Assembly (NCBI GenBank): GCA_964456745.1
Contig: CAYWBW010000001.1
Coordinates: 1-64,000, forward strand
From: CAYWBW01 sp964456745
Lineage (GTDB): Bacteria > Patescibacteriota > Gracilibacteria > GCA-2401425 > JAJOLG01
Reading direction: 5' to 3'
Length of the DNA stretch: 64,000 bases
Shown here: positions 1 through 10,657 of the stretch, piece after piece
How the letters are laid out: each line of letters starts with the position of its first letter
Position numbering within the stretch: position 1 is the first letter of the stretch
The notes under the pieces: generated by a model
Database searches by the model: none
Seen by the model: the letters and a program-made list of their open reading frames with translations, nothing else
Told to the model about the DNA's origin: nothing
Made by a program: the position numbers and the translations under genes

Positions 1-2857
1 TAGCATCATTATCACTATCTGTATGATTTGCATTTAATAATATAGCTATGCCAGAGCTATTAATGGCTATATAATTTGAATCATAATCATAATTGTAATA
101 ATTAGTAATTGGCCATATTCAATTTGATGGGCTGCTTCATACAATTGTTGTACTTCCACTAATTGCAATTACAGAGGCTGGGTTAACAGTGCCAGCATCT
201 ACAGTAATATCAGTGGAAGGATCAGTTATTTCGAATTCAATGCTTTCTCATGAACCAGCAGAGTTATTAATATCAAATTCTAAATATATACATACTTGAT
301 CAGTTCATACGTTTAGAGATCACACAGCAGTAGCTTTGTCGGAGACATCAAAACTAGCTACTGACGCAAATAGTGTTTCATCACCATTGTAAATACAATT
401 ATCTGATGTTTCATAGTAAATATTTAAGTTTGAGAGATTTAAATTTGCGTTTATACTACCTGTTTCGCTCAATATGATTTGAGTTATGTTTCATGAACCG
501 GTATCTCTAATAAATGTAAATGAGCCACCAATATAATTATTTGTCGTATCGTGAAGTATTAATCATATTTGATTTTTAATAGTATCAACTGTTATTTCAT
601 TTACAGCTTGAGGTGTAAAAATAGGATTGTCTCGTATTTCTCCGGTATAAGTTCCAGAATTACTGATTATATATCAAGATCAGTAAATTTCTGATTTATC
701 TAATGCTAGTAGTGACATGAGGTCAATCATTCAGTATCCAGTTTCAATGTCATATCAACTAGAGCTCATATCTGTTGCTGTATCTTTAGCAGCTTGTATG
801 ATATTATTTGAACTAGCACCTGGAAAGTATTGTTTTATTAAGGCAAAAATACCTGCAATAATACCAGCGCTTTGAGATGTTCAGCTGACAAAATAATGTG
901 ATCAATCATTTGATGAACTATAGATATCAACTCATGGACTAATGAAATCAAGTCATGTTCCATAATTTGAAAAACTTGCCTTGCTTCAATCTTTTTCTGA
1001 AGCTCATACAGATATTACACCATCAAAAGCAGCTGGATAATATAGTTCATTTGATCCTGCATTACCAGCACTTGCGATAATTGTAATTCATGCATTTAAA
1101 GCTTTGTCTATAGCTAATTTTAAAATATGAGAATAGTAAGGTGATCAAAGAGCAATCACAATAATATCAGATCAATTTTCTATTGCATAATCCAAAGCTT
1201 CAATCATTTTATCAGCAGGACATTGTCCAGAGTCATTACATATTTTTAGAGACATGATTTCTGATTCTGGTGCTGCTCATATAATTGAGCTAGAATTATA
1301 TCCTGCGGCAATTAGTCCGGCAATATGTGTTCCATGATTTAAGATATCATCTGTGTTGCTATTGTTATCTATAAAGTTCCAACCATAAATATCATCGATA
1401 TATCAATTATTATCATCATCAACATAATTACTTGGAATCTCTTTTGAATTAATATATTTTGTATTGTTAAAATCTTTATGATCCCCATCAATTCATGTAT
1501 CTATAACTGATACAATTATTCAGGTTCATGTGACTTGATAAGTATTGGCAGACTCCCAAACATTTTGATGTACAAATGTTTGATCATCTTCTCAATACCA
1601 CCAATCAGACCTTCACAGTGCATAAAAAACATAATTAGGCTCTTTTATTTCTCATGTGTTTTCATCTAAAGTAATATCAGCTCTTGAGACAGAAGCTATA
1701 GCTTCCATCATTTCATCAATTTGTTCATCTGAGAAAATTTTTGAAATCGTAGTATCATCTGAAATTTTATCTGATATGTCATTCACTTTATTAGTGCTTG
1801 TTGATAAGGATTTGCCACTAATTTTATTAGTGTTTTCAGAATTACGAGAATCAATTATTTTTTTAGGATTTATACTAATTTTAATTTTTCAATTTTTATC
1901 TTTGTTTAGTTTTAATTCATTTATTACATTTATTTTTTTACCTTTAATAATAAGTTCTTTGTCATCATTAAATACAATATCTTTTATTTTTGTAATTTCT
2001 GTACTTCAAGAAAATGTTTCTTGTTCAGAATTTTTTATTTGTGATTGCTTACTTGATCACAAGGTATCTTGTCATGTTTTTAATTCTTGAATAATTTCAT
2101 TTACTCATTTATTTTTCTTTGAATCTTTTAATAAAGAATTTAATAAATTTGAATTAAGAGTATTTGTATCGACTTCGTTGTTTGGATTTATTTCTATTCA
2201 TGTTCATGTTTGATTAGATTGATCTTTTGTATTAATGGTATCTAAATTATTATAATTTCCAGAACTTGACTCTTGATTACTTGTATTTCAGTTATTATAA
2301 TTTGTATTTTCTAAATTAAATTCTTCTGATTTTTCATCGTCTAAATTGCTAACTCATGATTGAGTGTTAATTTCTTCAATATTATTAATAATTAGATTTC
2401 ATCAACTTGAATTTATTGTAGTTTGATTATCTAAATCGATTAAGTTTGCAGCTGAAAGATTTGTTCAGGTGATTGTAATTTGATTATTTGCAAGATTGTC
2501 TAGGGATCCTGTTGATGAATCATTTTCTTGAATATTTAAATTTTCATTAATTGAATTTAAAGATGCAGATAGATCATTAGTATTATTTTCACTAGTTAGT
2601 GGGTAATCAGGATTTGTTTGAGTATTTAAAGTATTTAAGTTTTCATTATTTAAATTTGAAGATGTAGAAGTGTTATTTGTAATATTTTCAAAAGTGTTAA
2701 GCATATTTATTTCTTCAAAAGTTGGATCTCAATATACATGTTCATCTCTATGAAAATTCTCATCAAATGGGAATAACATTGATCTAAGAAAGAGGGACAT
2801 TACAAGTATAATACTTAAATGTAATGATATTATTTTTCTTATATTTTTTTTTAACAT
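1..2857 (-). CDS. Secreted subtilisin-like serine protease (peptidase S8), 3' end outside window
   Basis: Extracellular serine endopeptidase. The product starts with a basic, hydrophobic signal or anchor segment (residues 1-30), followed by a long Asn/Ser/Thr-rich low-complexity stretch (about 50-200). The S8 domain has all catalytic parts: Asp453 in VSVIDTGIDGDH, His508 in NHGTHIAG, the oxyanion Asn599 in SAGN and Ser663 in VSGTSQSAG. The Gly of DTG and the Gly of GTS are both encoded by TGA. After the protease domain the frame stays open to the window edge with beta-rich, Asp/Asn-rich sequence typical of C-terminal adhesion or calcium-binding modules. It lies downstream of uvrC on the same strand with a 125-base gap, so it probably has its own promoter. 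The substrate is unknown. Confidence in the family is high; the C-terminus cannot be judged. Confidence 0.93.
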
Positions 2858-2982
2858 TTTTTATTTTTATTTTTGTTGCTTATATCAATTGATTCTAACA
2901 CAAAAAAGCTAGAAATACAATTATATATATGTTATTATACAATAATATTGTGTTAATAACAAGCGGCTTTCTGGTTATTTTA

Positions 2983-5415
2983 TTAATTATTTTCGTATTT
3001 TCTTATTTCACTTAAAATTCACTTGTTTACAAATTTTAATAAATCGGCATCTTTTGCTTCAAGTATTGCTTTAAATGAGCCAAAATTCTTCAATAATTTA
3101 AATTTTGTTACATTTCAAATTCAAGGGATGTTATCTATCTCAGAAGATTTAGTTTTTTTATCTCTCTTTTTTTTCTGATGTTCAATTGCAAATCTATGGG
3201 ATTCATCTCGAAGTCTTTGAAGCATAAATGATCATTCGCAATCATTTTTTAGAGCTATTGGGTTTTTATTTTTAATGGAAAATATTTTTTCTTCCTTTTT
3301 TGCTATGGAAAGCAATAAAATTTCATAATCTTTATTTTTAAAACACTTTTTTATAAAAAATCAATTTTGATTTACTGTCCACTTATTATCTTTAAAAGCT
3401 TTTAGTGCAGAAGATAATTGTCATTTTCATCAATCAATAAGTATAAGGCTAGGTATTGGAGATTTACTTTTTTGTTTTTCAAATTTTTTGTTTAAATAGA
3501 TTCATTTAGTTTCATTAGAAAAATTGGCAATAGGTTCAGGGACTAGTCATTTATCTTTGTTTAATTTTCATTTGAGTGTTTTTAGTTTTTTAAATCAAAG
3601 ATTTAAATATTTTATTTCTTCTTTCTCTTGAGCGTGTACCCATAGCGATTTATCTTGAAAAATTTCATGAGATTTTAAGAAAAAATCTTCTATAATTTCT
3701 TCTTTATTTTTTATATTTTTATTTTCTAAAAAAATAGAATTTTTTAAATCAATTTCAAAAAGTTTTGAATCATATTTATAAACATAAATCAGTCATATTT
3801 TATCAAGTCAGTATTTTATTAGATAAATTAGCAAGTTTTTTCATGTTTCTTTTTTAAATGGATTAAAAGTTCAAGGAAACAACTTTGTTTCTTTTTCGTA
3901 AATTTTTTGAATTTCTTTTTTATTTAATTTTTCATAAGAAAATTTTACTTTTCATACTTTTTCTTCAAAGCTTTCTTCAATTAATTTTGCTCTTCTTGAA
4001 ATTACTTCATACATTGCTTTGAAATCATCAATTTCTCAAGATTCCAATGTTTTAATATTGAAATGTCTATATTGCTTTGTATTGCTTATTCAATCACTAA
4101 AAACCGACATAGATGCAACTTGATTTGTTCATCAAAAGTGTGATATATCAAAACATTCCATTCTTTTAAATATTTTTAGCTTTGATATAGTGGCTAGGTT
4201 TTTACCATCATTGTTTGATATATCTTTTTTAGCTTTTACATTTGATTTATTAAGATTTGATTTTCAAAATATCGCTTGATGAATTTGCTTAAAAGCAGTT
4301 TTGATTTTTTCTTTATCTTTTCATTGTTTTTCTTCTTTTGTATTAGCTGAATTTTCTGCATTTTTTATTGCTAAGTTTACAAGTTTTGATTTTTTTCACT
4401 TAATTGGAGTAAGTATTTTAACTTTTTTATCAGTATTTTCTTCAAGCCACTTTTCAAGTATTGATACGTTTGCGATGTCTTTTGGGAGAAGTATCTCTTT
4501 AGGAAAGTCAGCAGTATGTTTATAGTATTGAGTGATTAATGCTTCTTGAATCTCTTGCTCTGATCATACTCAATCAAAACAAAAATTTTCATTTGCAATA
4601 ATTTTTCAGCTTCTAAGTTGAAATAGCGTTGTATAGGTTTTTTCATTAACTTGTACAAATCAAAATATGTCTTGAAATATATTTTTTGCTTCGCATATAA
4701 TTTGTGTTTCAAGGATTTTATTAAATTCACTTAAGTAATCTCTTATCTTTGCAGCTGCTTCAAATTGTTTGTTTTTGGCATATTCAAGCATTTTTTCTTT
4801 TAAAGCATCATTTATTTTTTCATGTTTTCATTCAAAAAAATCCATAATAGCATTAATTGCTTCTAAATATTTATTATTATCAATTCATGGAAGTGAGTCA
4901 ATTGCTTTAGTATAATCTACTTTTTTTGGATATCAGTCTATTCTATATATGTTATTTGACACTACAGGAAACACTTCTTGAAGAATTTTAATTGTATTAT
5001 AAAGAAGTTTTGCTGAAGTTTTTGGTCAGTAATATTTACTTCAATCTTTTTTAATTTGTCTGACAATATCTATCCTAGGGAATTTATCAGCTAGTGTGAT
5101 TTTAAGATAACAAAAATATTTTCAATCTTTCATCAAAATATTATATTTTGGAGAAAGTTCTTTGATTAGATTTGTTTCTAAAAGCAAGGCTTCTAGTTCT
5201 GAATTAACTTCTATCCATTCAATGTCTTTTGTGTTTTCTACTAATTTTTGTGTCCTTATTGGATGATCTTTTGAATGAAAATATGATGATACTCTTTTTT
5301 TTAAATTTTTTGCTTTTCAAACATATATAACATCTTGGTGTTCTGAAAGCATTTTATACACTCATGGATATTCTGGCAGTTTTGATAATTTATTTTTTAC
5401 TATGTCTATCATCAT
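2983..5415 (-). CDS. uvrC: Excinuclease ABC subunit C (UvrC) with a large insertion
   Basis: Nuclease subunit of UvrABC nucleotide excision repair; it cuts both sides of a lesion. Visible in order: GIY-YIG domain near residues 13-46 (LPEYPGVYKM, DVIYVGKAKNLKKRV), UVR helix motif near 205-230 (QFEAAAKIRDYL), the RNase-H-like endonuclease domain beginning at MECFDISHFGG (about 418), LILIDGGKGQL (about 654), LQRLRDESHRFAI, and a C-terminal helix-hairpin-helix (IPGIGNVTK). At 810 aa it is much longer than the roughly 600 aa of typical UvrC. The extra length lies mainly between the DISH and DGGKGQ motifs, which are about 235 residues apart rather than roughly 70. The ATG at 5413-5415 lies just inside the 3' end of truB, suggesting coupled translation. 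Many motif glycines are TGA. Confidence 0.95.
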
Positions 5416-6302
5416 AACTTAATTATTTTTTCTCATTTTAATATTTTAGATCAAGTATGCGAATCAATACTAATATTTCAAATTCAACAAAAATTTCAAT
5501 TAGAATATAGGCGGACTAAATTTTCAATTTTCAATTTTCAATTTTCACTTATGTCTTTCATGTTTATTCTTTGGCCGTGTTTTAATCTTTTTATTATACC
5601 TTCTTTTAGCTCTAGTTTTTCAATTTGTTCAAGTCAAAAGTCTGATGATTTTAATTGTTTTAAAGAGATATCATCTAATTTAATAGCATTTTTTAAATCA
5701 TGATTTTCAATTTTAGTTCTTACTAAGCCGCTTAAATAAGCTCAGCAAGAAAGTCTTTTTCAAATATCTGATGCAAGTGATCTTATATAAGTTCACGAAG
5801 AGCAGGTGATATCTAATTTAAGAATTGGATAATTGTAATCAAGTATGATTAAATTACTAATTGTAATTTCCCTTTGTGGTATATTAACTGATTCTCATTT
5901 TCGTGTAATATCACAAAGTTTCCTTCCTTCGATTTTAATAGCTGAATATTTTGGTGGGGTTTGAATAATATTTCCTTTAAATCATTCAAGTATTTCAAGT
6001 ATTTTTTGTTTAGAAATTTCTCGTTTATAGTTAGTTTCGATTATTGGTCACTCTCAATCAAAAGTCTCAGAAGTTTTTCAAAGAGTAATCTCTGCTTGGT
6101 ATGTTTTTTTATCAGATTTGTGCCATTGTAAAAATTTACAAGCTTGTCCAACTCACACAAGCATAAGCCCTGTTGTAAGCGGGTCAAGTGTTCATGAGTG
6201 TCCTATTTGTTTTATTCAAAGTTTTTTTCTCAATTTGGCAATAAGATCAAAAGAAGTGATTCCTTTTGGTTTATGTACTAACAAGAATCAGAACTTATTC
6301 AT
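5406..6302 (-). CDS. truB: tRNA pseudouridine(55) synthase TruB
   Basis: Makes pseudouridine 55 in the T-loop of tRNAs. The catalytic motif GHSGTLDPLTTGL gives Asp40 as nucleophile, and the N-terminal HKPKGITSFD, the YAEI-like KTYQAEI and the RTKIENHDL regions fit the family. The 298 aa length is normal. The end NGNFCGIGNISI resembles the C-terminal PUA segment. Between the catalytic domain and this segment the protein contains the repetitive stretch ENGKLKIEN, encoded by a TTTTCAA tandem repeat, probably an expansion in a surface loop. The gene starts 4 bases after the upstream methyltransferase-like gene and overlaps the uvrC start by 10 bases, so the four genes look like one operon. It ends with TAG. 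Confidence 0.95.
5521..5546. repeat. 7-base tandem repeat (TTTTCAA) inside truB
   Basis: Three full copies and a partial copy of TTTTCAA on the plus strand. Read on the minus strand in the truB frame, 21 bases make a seven-residue repeat GKLKIEN. The same unit occurs inside dxr at 51871-51912. Confidence 0.85.
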
Positions 6303-6305
6303 TTT

Positions 6306-7145
6306 CTATATATTTAACTTCTTAAGAAGGATGATTTGATAATTATTTCTTTTGCTACTAACTCCTTTGTGTATTACAGTAAGTCTTGGATGTAAGCCTT
6401 TAAGTGGATTTTCAAAAATCATTTTTCAAAGTTGTATTGGAGCTCTAGCGAGTATTGTAATATCATCTCATGAAGTCTCTGCAATTTTGTCTAATATTTT
6501 CTTTTTTCAGGTAGTAAAATTTATTAAATAAACCAGGTCTGCTTTAGCATAATCTATATGTTTTCAGTCATTATATAAAAATTCAAGTCTGTTATTATTT
6601 AATTTTCTAAATGCTTCTTCGGCTAAGTAGGCAGCTTCATGGCTGTTACATAATCATATTATTTTTTTTATACTGGTATTTAAATAAAAAGCAAAAGTTG
6701 TAGCAGAATTTGCTCATGTATCAACTACATAAACATTTTTATATTTATTTATATCAATAAGTTTTAAGTCTGTAATGGTTTTATCATAAATATTTTTTGA
6801 ATACTCACTGTTTAAGTAGCTTAACAGTGGAACATTTTTATTGAAATTTTTTGCCATATTTAGCGCACCAATTACTTGCAGGGTTCTTAGATAATATTTT
6901 GTTATATATGAAAAATATTGTTTATATTGTGAATAATATTCGCTATGTTCGAAAATTGAAAATACTCTTTTGTTATTAAAATCAGCTACAAAAGATAAAA
7001 ATTCTTCCATATCACAAAAAAATTCTTCTCTTTTTCTTATTCTGTCTCATTTAATAAATTTATTGCGAAAAAATTCTAAGTTATTGATTAGTTCAAGTAC
7101 TTTATTTTTATCTTCAAATTCCAGTTTTCAGATAGGCTTTGTCAT
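6306..7145 (-). CDS. Methyltransferase-like protein, paralogue B
   Basis: A 279 aa protein related along its whole length to the neighbouring 7157-7993 product. Shared features are an N-terminal helical region, the pattern FSIFEHSEYYSQYKQYFSYI, a Rossmann-type segment beginning VYVVDTGANSATTFAFYL with IIGLCNSHEAAYLAEEAF after it, and a C-terminal LHPRLTVIHKG. The layout resembles class I SAM-dependent methyltransferases, with the acidic or polar residue after the second strand and a short D-x-V strand (YAKADLVYLINF). Its glycine-rich motif I is poorer than that of paralogue A, so it may bind cofactor weakly or serve as a partner subunit. It lies in the same operon, 11 bases after paralogue A and 3 bases before truB. 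The methyltransferase call is an inference from fold-level pattern only; the substrate is unknown. Confidence 0.6.
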
Positions 7146-7156
7146 AAAATAATGTG

Positions 7157-7993
7157 CTAAATGTCTAATTTTTTAATTAAAAGAGATTCAAATAAGAAAA
7201 ATTTATTAACATCTGTTTTTTTAATGAGAGTTAAACGGGGGTGTAATACCTCAAGAGAGTCTTCATAGTACATTTTTCAAAATAAAACCGGATTCCTTGT
7301 AATAATTTGAACTCATGGTTTTGATGTTTGTGATATTCTTTCAAAAACCTTCTTTTTATTTCCACAGAAATTTGATACATATATTACATCAGCATTTTTA
7401 TAATCATAATTTTGACCATTTAGATGCATAAATTGAATATTTCTAATATCTTGAAATCTTATTAATTTAGAAGCTATATATATGGCTTCTTGATTACTAT
7501 CAAGACATATAATACTTTTAATTTTCGTATTTTCATATATATATAAAATGGTTTCTGGTAATGGTCAGCTTCATACTATGACCAGATTTTTACAGTCAGA
7601 TAAATCAGCCATATTAAGCTCACGACTAATTTGCAAAAATCTTTCTTTAGTTCTTAGTTGGTCAAAATTGTTATTTGATAAATTTTTAGAATTTAATTTT
7701 TGAGTTAATATTGAAATTGATTCTATGCATCAAATTGTTCTAATATAATAATTTCTTAATGAAATAAAAAATTGTCTGTTTTCTGAATAATATTTTGAAT
7801 GTCTAAAAAAAGAAAATGTCTTTTCGTTGCTAATTTTAGAAAGAAATACCCATAAGTTAGAACAAATTTCTAAAAAATGTTCTCTATCATAAGTGTAGTC
7901 TAATTTTTCAAGTTTTTTCTTGTACGAATCAATATCTTTTTGTAATTTTACAAGAATTTTTCTGTCAGATAGGCTTAAAGATTCTTGAATCAT
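7157..7993 (-). CDS. Methyltransferase-like protein, paralogue A (nicotianamine-synthase-like motif)
   Basis: A 278 aa protein with an N-terminal helical half (residues 1-120) and a Rossmann-like C-terminal half. The latter has VIVGSGPLPETILYIY, a SAM-binding motif I whose GSGPLP form is typical of nicotianamine-synthase-type and related class I methyltransferases. It is followed by IICLDSNQEAIYIAS (acidic residue for the SAM ribose) and NADVIYVSNFCG. The C-terminal half is most like paralogue B, which also shares LHPRLT. It is the first gene of the minus-strand operon leading to truB and uvrC. An 81-base intergenic region separates it from the divergent HD-domain gene. Whether it makes an aminocarboxypropyl transfer or a methyl transfer cannot be told from sequence. 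Confidence 0.62.
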
Positions 7994-8074
7994 TTTTTTA
8001 TATTGTCAAATGTTAACAACATATTGTATTTTGTATTAAATCTATTAATATTACAATACTTTTTTATAAAAAAT

Positions 8075-8665
8075 TTGACAAAATTAGAAAAGGCAAAGCA
8101 ATTTGCTAAAAAAAGCCATGCCGGCCAAAAGAGAAATACATGAGAGCCTTATGTGAGTCATCCATTGAGTGTCGCAAAAATTTTAAAACGACATTGATTT
8201 GATGATGAAATTTTAATAATTGCTGTTTTGCATGATGTGTGTGAGGATACCGAGTGTAGTAATTTAGAATTAATTAGTGTTTTCTGAGAAAGAGTATGAT
8301 TTGTTGTTAATGCGCTTTCAAAAAATAAGAGATATTGATGAGAAAGTACTTGATGATCAGTTGGGGAAGAGTGATCAAATTACAGACTTTTGATGTATAT
8401 AAATAGGCTTTATACATCTACAATGTCAGAGCCTTGCGTTTTATTTATAAAAATGGCAGATCAAATAGATAATCTTGCTACAATATCAATTTTTAGAATT
8501 GAGAAGCAGTATAGGATAATTGAAGAAATTGAAAATTATTACTTACCAATGTATGACAAAGCTTGATATTCTTTTGAATTAGAAATGCTTAAACAGTATA
8601 AAAATTTAAGAGAAGAGCTTTTAGAATTAATAAATAAACAAAAAGAAAGAATTGAAAAAAAATAA
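8075..8665 (+). CDS. HD-domain protein related to the SpoT/RelA ppGpp hydrolase domain
   Basis: A single HD-type metal-dependent phosphohydrolase domain of 196 aa, matching only the hydrolase part of RelA/SpoT. Seen: HAGQKR at residues 15-20, EPYVSHP with His29, VLHDVCEDT with His53-Asp54, and KMADQIDNL with Asp129, the usual ligand set and surrounding motifs of (p)ppGpp hydrolases. There is no synthetase, TGS or ACT domain. The start is taken as TTG at 8075 because no ATG is in frame near the conserved N-terminus and the family begins a few residues before the HxGQxR motif. It overlaps the next gene by 14 bases, suggesting coupling. The likely role is alarmone or nucleotide hydrolysis in the cytoplasm; the true substrate is not shown by sequence. 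Confidence 0.8.
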
Positions 8666-9473
8666 TTTCCCAAAGAAAGCTAAGATTCTTTTGGTTTTTG
8701 CATTATTTATTGAAGCAAAGCCGTTTATAGAAAAGTTGAGATTATGAGAAAAAGATAAGTATTTAAATTTTCAGATTTTTTATAATGATGATTTTGTTAT
8801 TCTGATAACTTGAACATGAAAAGTGTCAATATCTTCTTGAGTAACATATGTATTTATTACTTTCCCAGAAATTTATTATGTTTTAAATATTTGAATTTCT
8901 TGATCTATAAATTGAAAAATATGAGATATTTTTCTTATAAATAAAATCATTGATAATGATAGTGGGCAGGCATTTTATCCTGATTTTCTTTTTGAAACTG
9001 ATTTAAAATCAACTAGTTTAACAACAGTTTCGAAAATTTGAAATTGAAAATGAGAAATTAGTTTAATTGATATGGAATGATCTGCTTTTTTTGAAATTTC
9101 ATCAAAATTTTTAAAAGTAGATAGCATAGCACTTATAAAGATTGTATCTGATAATACAGATATTATAAAACTTGATAAACAGCTTGTTGATGACGTGTTA
9201 AAGAAAAGTGTCACAGAAATATATAAATTTATTGAAAAAATTCCAATAAAGAAAGTTGATGAGAGTTTTTATAAAAAAAAGGAGATATCATTGTTTGCAA
9301 GTAAAAATTGATTTTCTATTACACAGTCTCGAATGCTTGTGAGCTTGGTTTGGAGTTTACATATTCAGACAGAAAAAAGCGTGAATAGTTTTTTAAAATG
9401 AATTAGGCCTAAAAATAAAAAGCAGATTTCTGACATATTAATAAAATTAAAAGAAGAGTTGGAAATTTATTAA
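8652..9473 (+). CDS. Nucleoside phosphorylase / MTA-SAH nucleosidase family protein
   Basis: A 273 aa member of the PNP/UDP phosphorylase superfamily. Motifs that support this are ITGTGKVSIS (phosphate or substrate loop region), NIGISGSINGKIGDIFLI, and the signature IDMEGSAFFEIS followed by IKIVSDN, in which the Glu of DMEGSA and the Asp of SDN are the usual nucleoside-binding and catalytic residues. Many of the glycines are TGA. The start TTG at 8652 overlaps the upstream HD gene. About 40 residues beyond the SDN motif are helical and not typical. Because the next gene is a radical SAM enzyme, a plausible job is to cleave 5'-deoxyadenosine or methylthioadenosine; this is inference from context. 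Substrate specificity cannot be assigned. Confidence 0.78.
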
Positions 9474-9488
9474 ATTTAGAAATAGACA

Positions 9489-10484
9489 ATGAGCAAAACA
9501 TTATTTTACATTGAAAAAGAAGCCTTAGATTACCCTAAAACAAAGGAACTTATGAGAAGGTATGAAGATAAGGAGGTGATTTATATTGATTGTTATGCAG
9601 ATATTTTTAATAGAAGAAATCAGGATTTTAAAAAGCAAAAATCTTCAAATACCTTTATATTAGCTGTTAAGAAGCTTAAGTTTATTCAAAAAAATCCTGA
9701 ATATTGTGTGAGTCACATTAAAGAAAGTTATTATTTTTCTACAAGTTTAAATTGTATTTTTGATTGTGAATATTGTTTTTTACAATGAATGTATTCTAGT
9801 TCTTATATTGTTTTATTTGTAAATATAGAGGATTTTAAATCAAATATAAATTGATTAATTGACGGAAAAAATGAAGTTATGTTTTTTTCAGGCTATGATA
9901 ATGATTCGCTTGCTATAGACAATGTTACAAATTTTTCTAGTGATTTTATTCCTTGGTTTTGAGAGAAAAAAAACGCTTATTTAGAGTTGCGCACCAAGTC
10001 ATCTAATATCTCAGAACTTAAAAAACTTCAGGTTGTTGCTAATGTATTTATAGCATTTACACTTTCACCAGAAGAAATACAAAAAAAATATGAGAAAAAA
10101 ACAGCAAGTTTAGGACAGAGGGTTAAGGCTATAGTAAAATTACAGAAACTTTGATGGAAAGTGGCTATCAGAATAGAGCCAGTTATTTATTCACAAGATT
10201 ATAAAGAGATTTACTGAAAATTTTTTAAATTTCTCAAAAATGAAATTAATTTTTCTAAAGTTGAGAATATTTATTTTTGAACTTTTAAAATTCCAGATCG
10301 TTTTTTCAAAAAAATAAAGAAGATGCATCCCACAAGTAAACTTTTTAATAGGAGTTTATGTCTTTGAAATTCAGATCAAATGACATATAAAAATGAGTTA
10401 AACAAGCAAATGGAAGAATTTGTTTATAAATTTGCTTGTGATTTGATTGGCAAGGGTAAGGTGTTTTATTCTAATGAAAGTTAG
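9489..10484 (+). CDS. Spore photoproduct lyase family radical SAM protein
   Basis: A 331 aa radical SAM enzyme. The 4Fe-4S cluster motif is CIFDCEYC, Cys89-x3-Cys93-x2-Cys96, with the order and position seen in the SPL family (about 90 residues of N-terminal domain before the cluster). Later parts include VMFFSGYDNDSLA, YLELRTKSSN and VAIRIEPVI, which match strands of the partial TIM barrel of these proteins. True spore photoproduct lyase repairs thymine dimers of spores; members in non-sporulating bacteria have unknown or DNA-repair roles. It follows the nucleosidase by 15 bases and is probably cotranscribed. There is one TGA just after the Cys motif (Gly100), so a standard-code reading would truncate the enzyme. 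Confidence 0.85.
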
Positions 10485-10607
10485 GTTATTATTGATTTAA
10501 GTAGAAAATTTAAAATAGCTTTATTGAAGTTCTTAAATGAATATTTATAAAAGTATTTTTTTTAATGTCAAATTGAGCTTTCCTTTTGCCCTACACAAAT
10601 TTTAAAT

Positions 10608-10634
10608 TTGACAATGAAAAAAAAATAGTATATT
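10608..10634 (+). promoter_or_regulatory. Candidate promoter for the 869-aa protein gene
   Basis: TTGACA at 10608-10613 and TATATT at 10629-10634 with a 15-base spacer, 24 bases before the ATG at 10658. The spacer is short, so this is tentative. Confidence 0.45.
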
Positions 10635-10657
10635 CTTTTCTCCTTAATTTTTTCATT

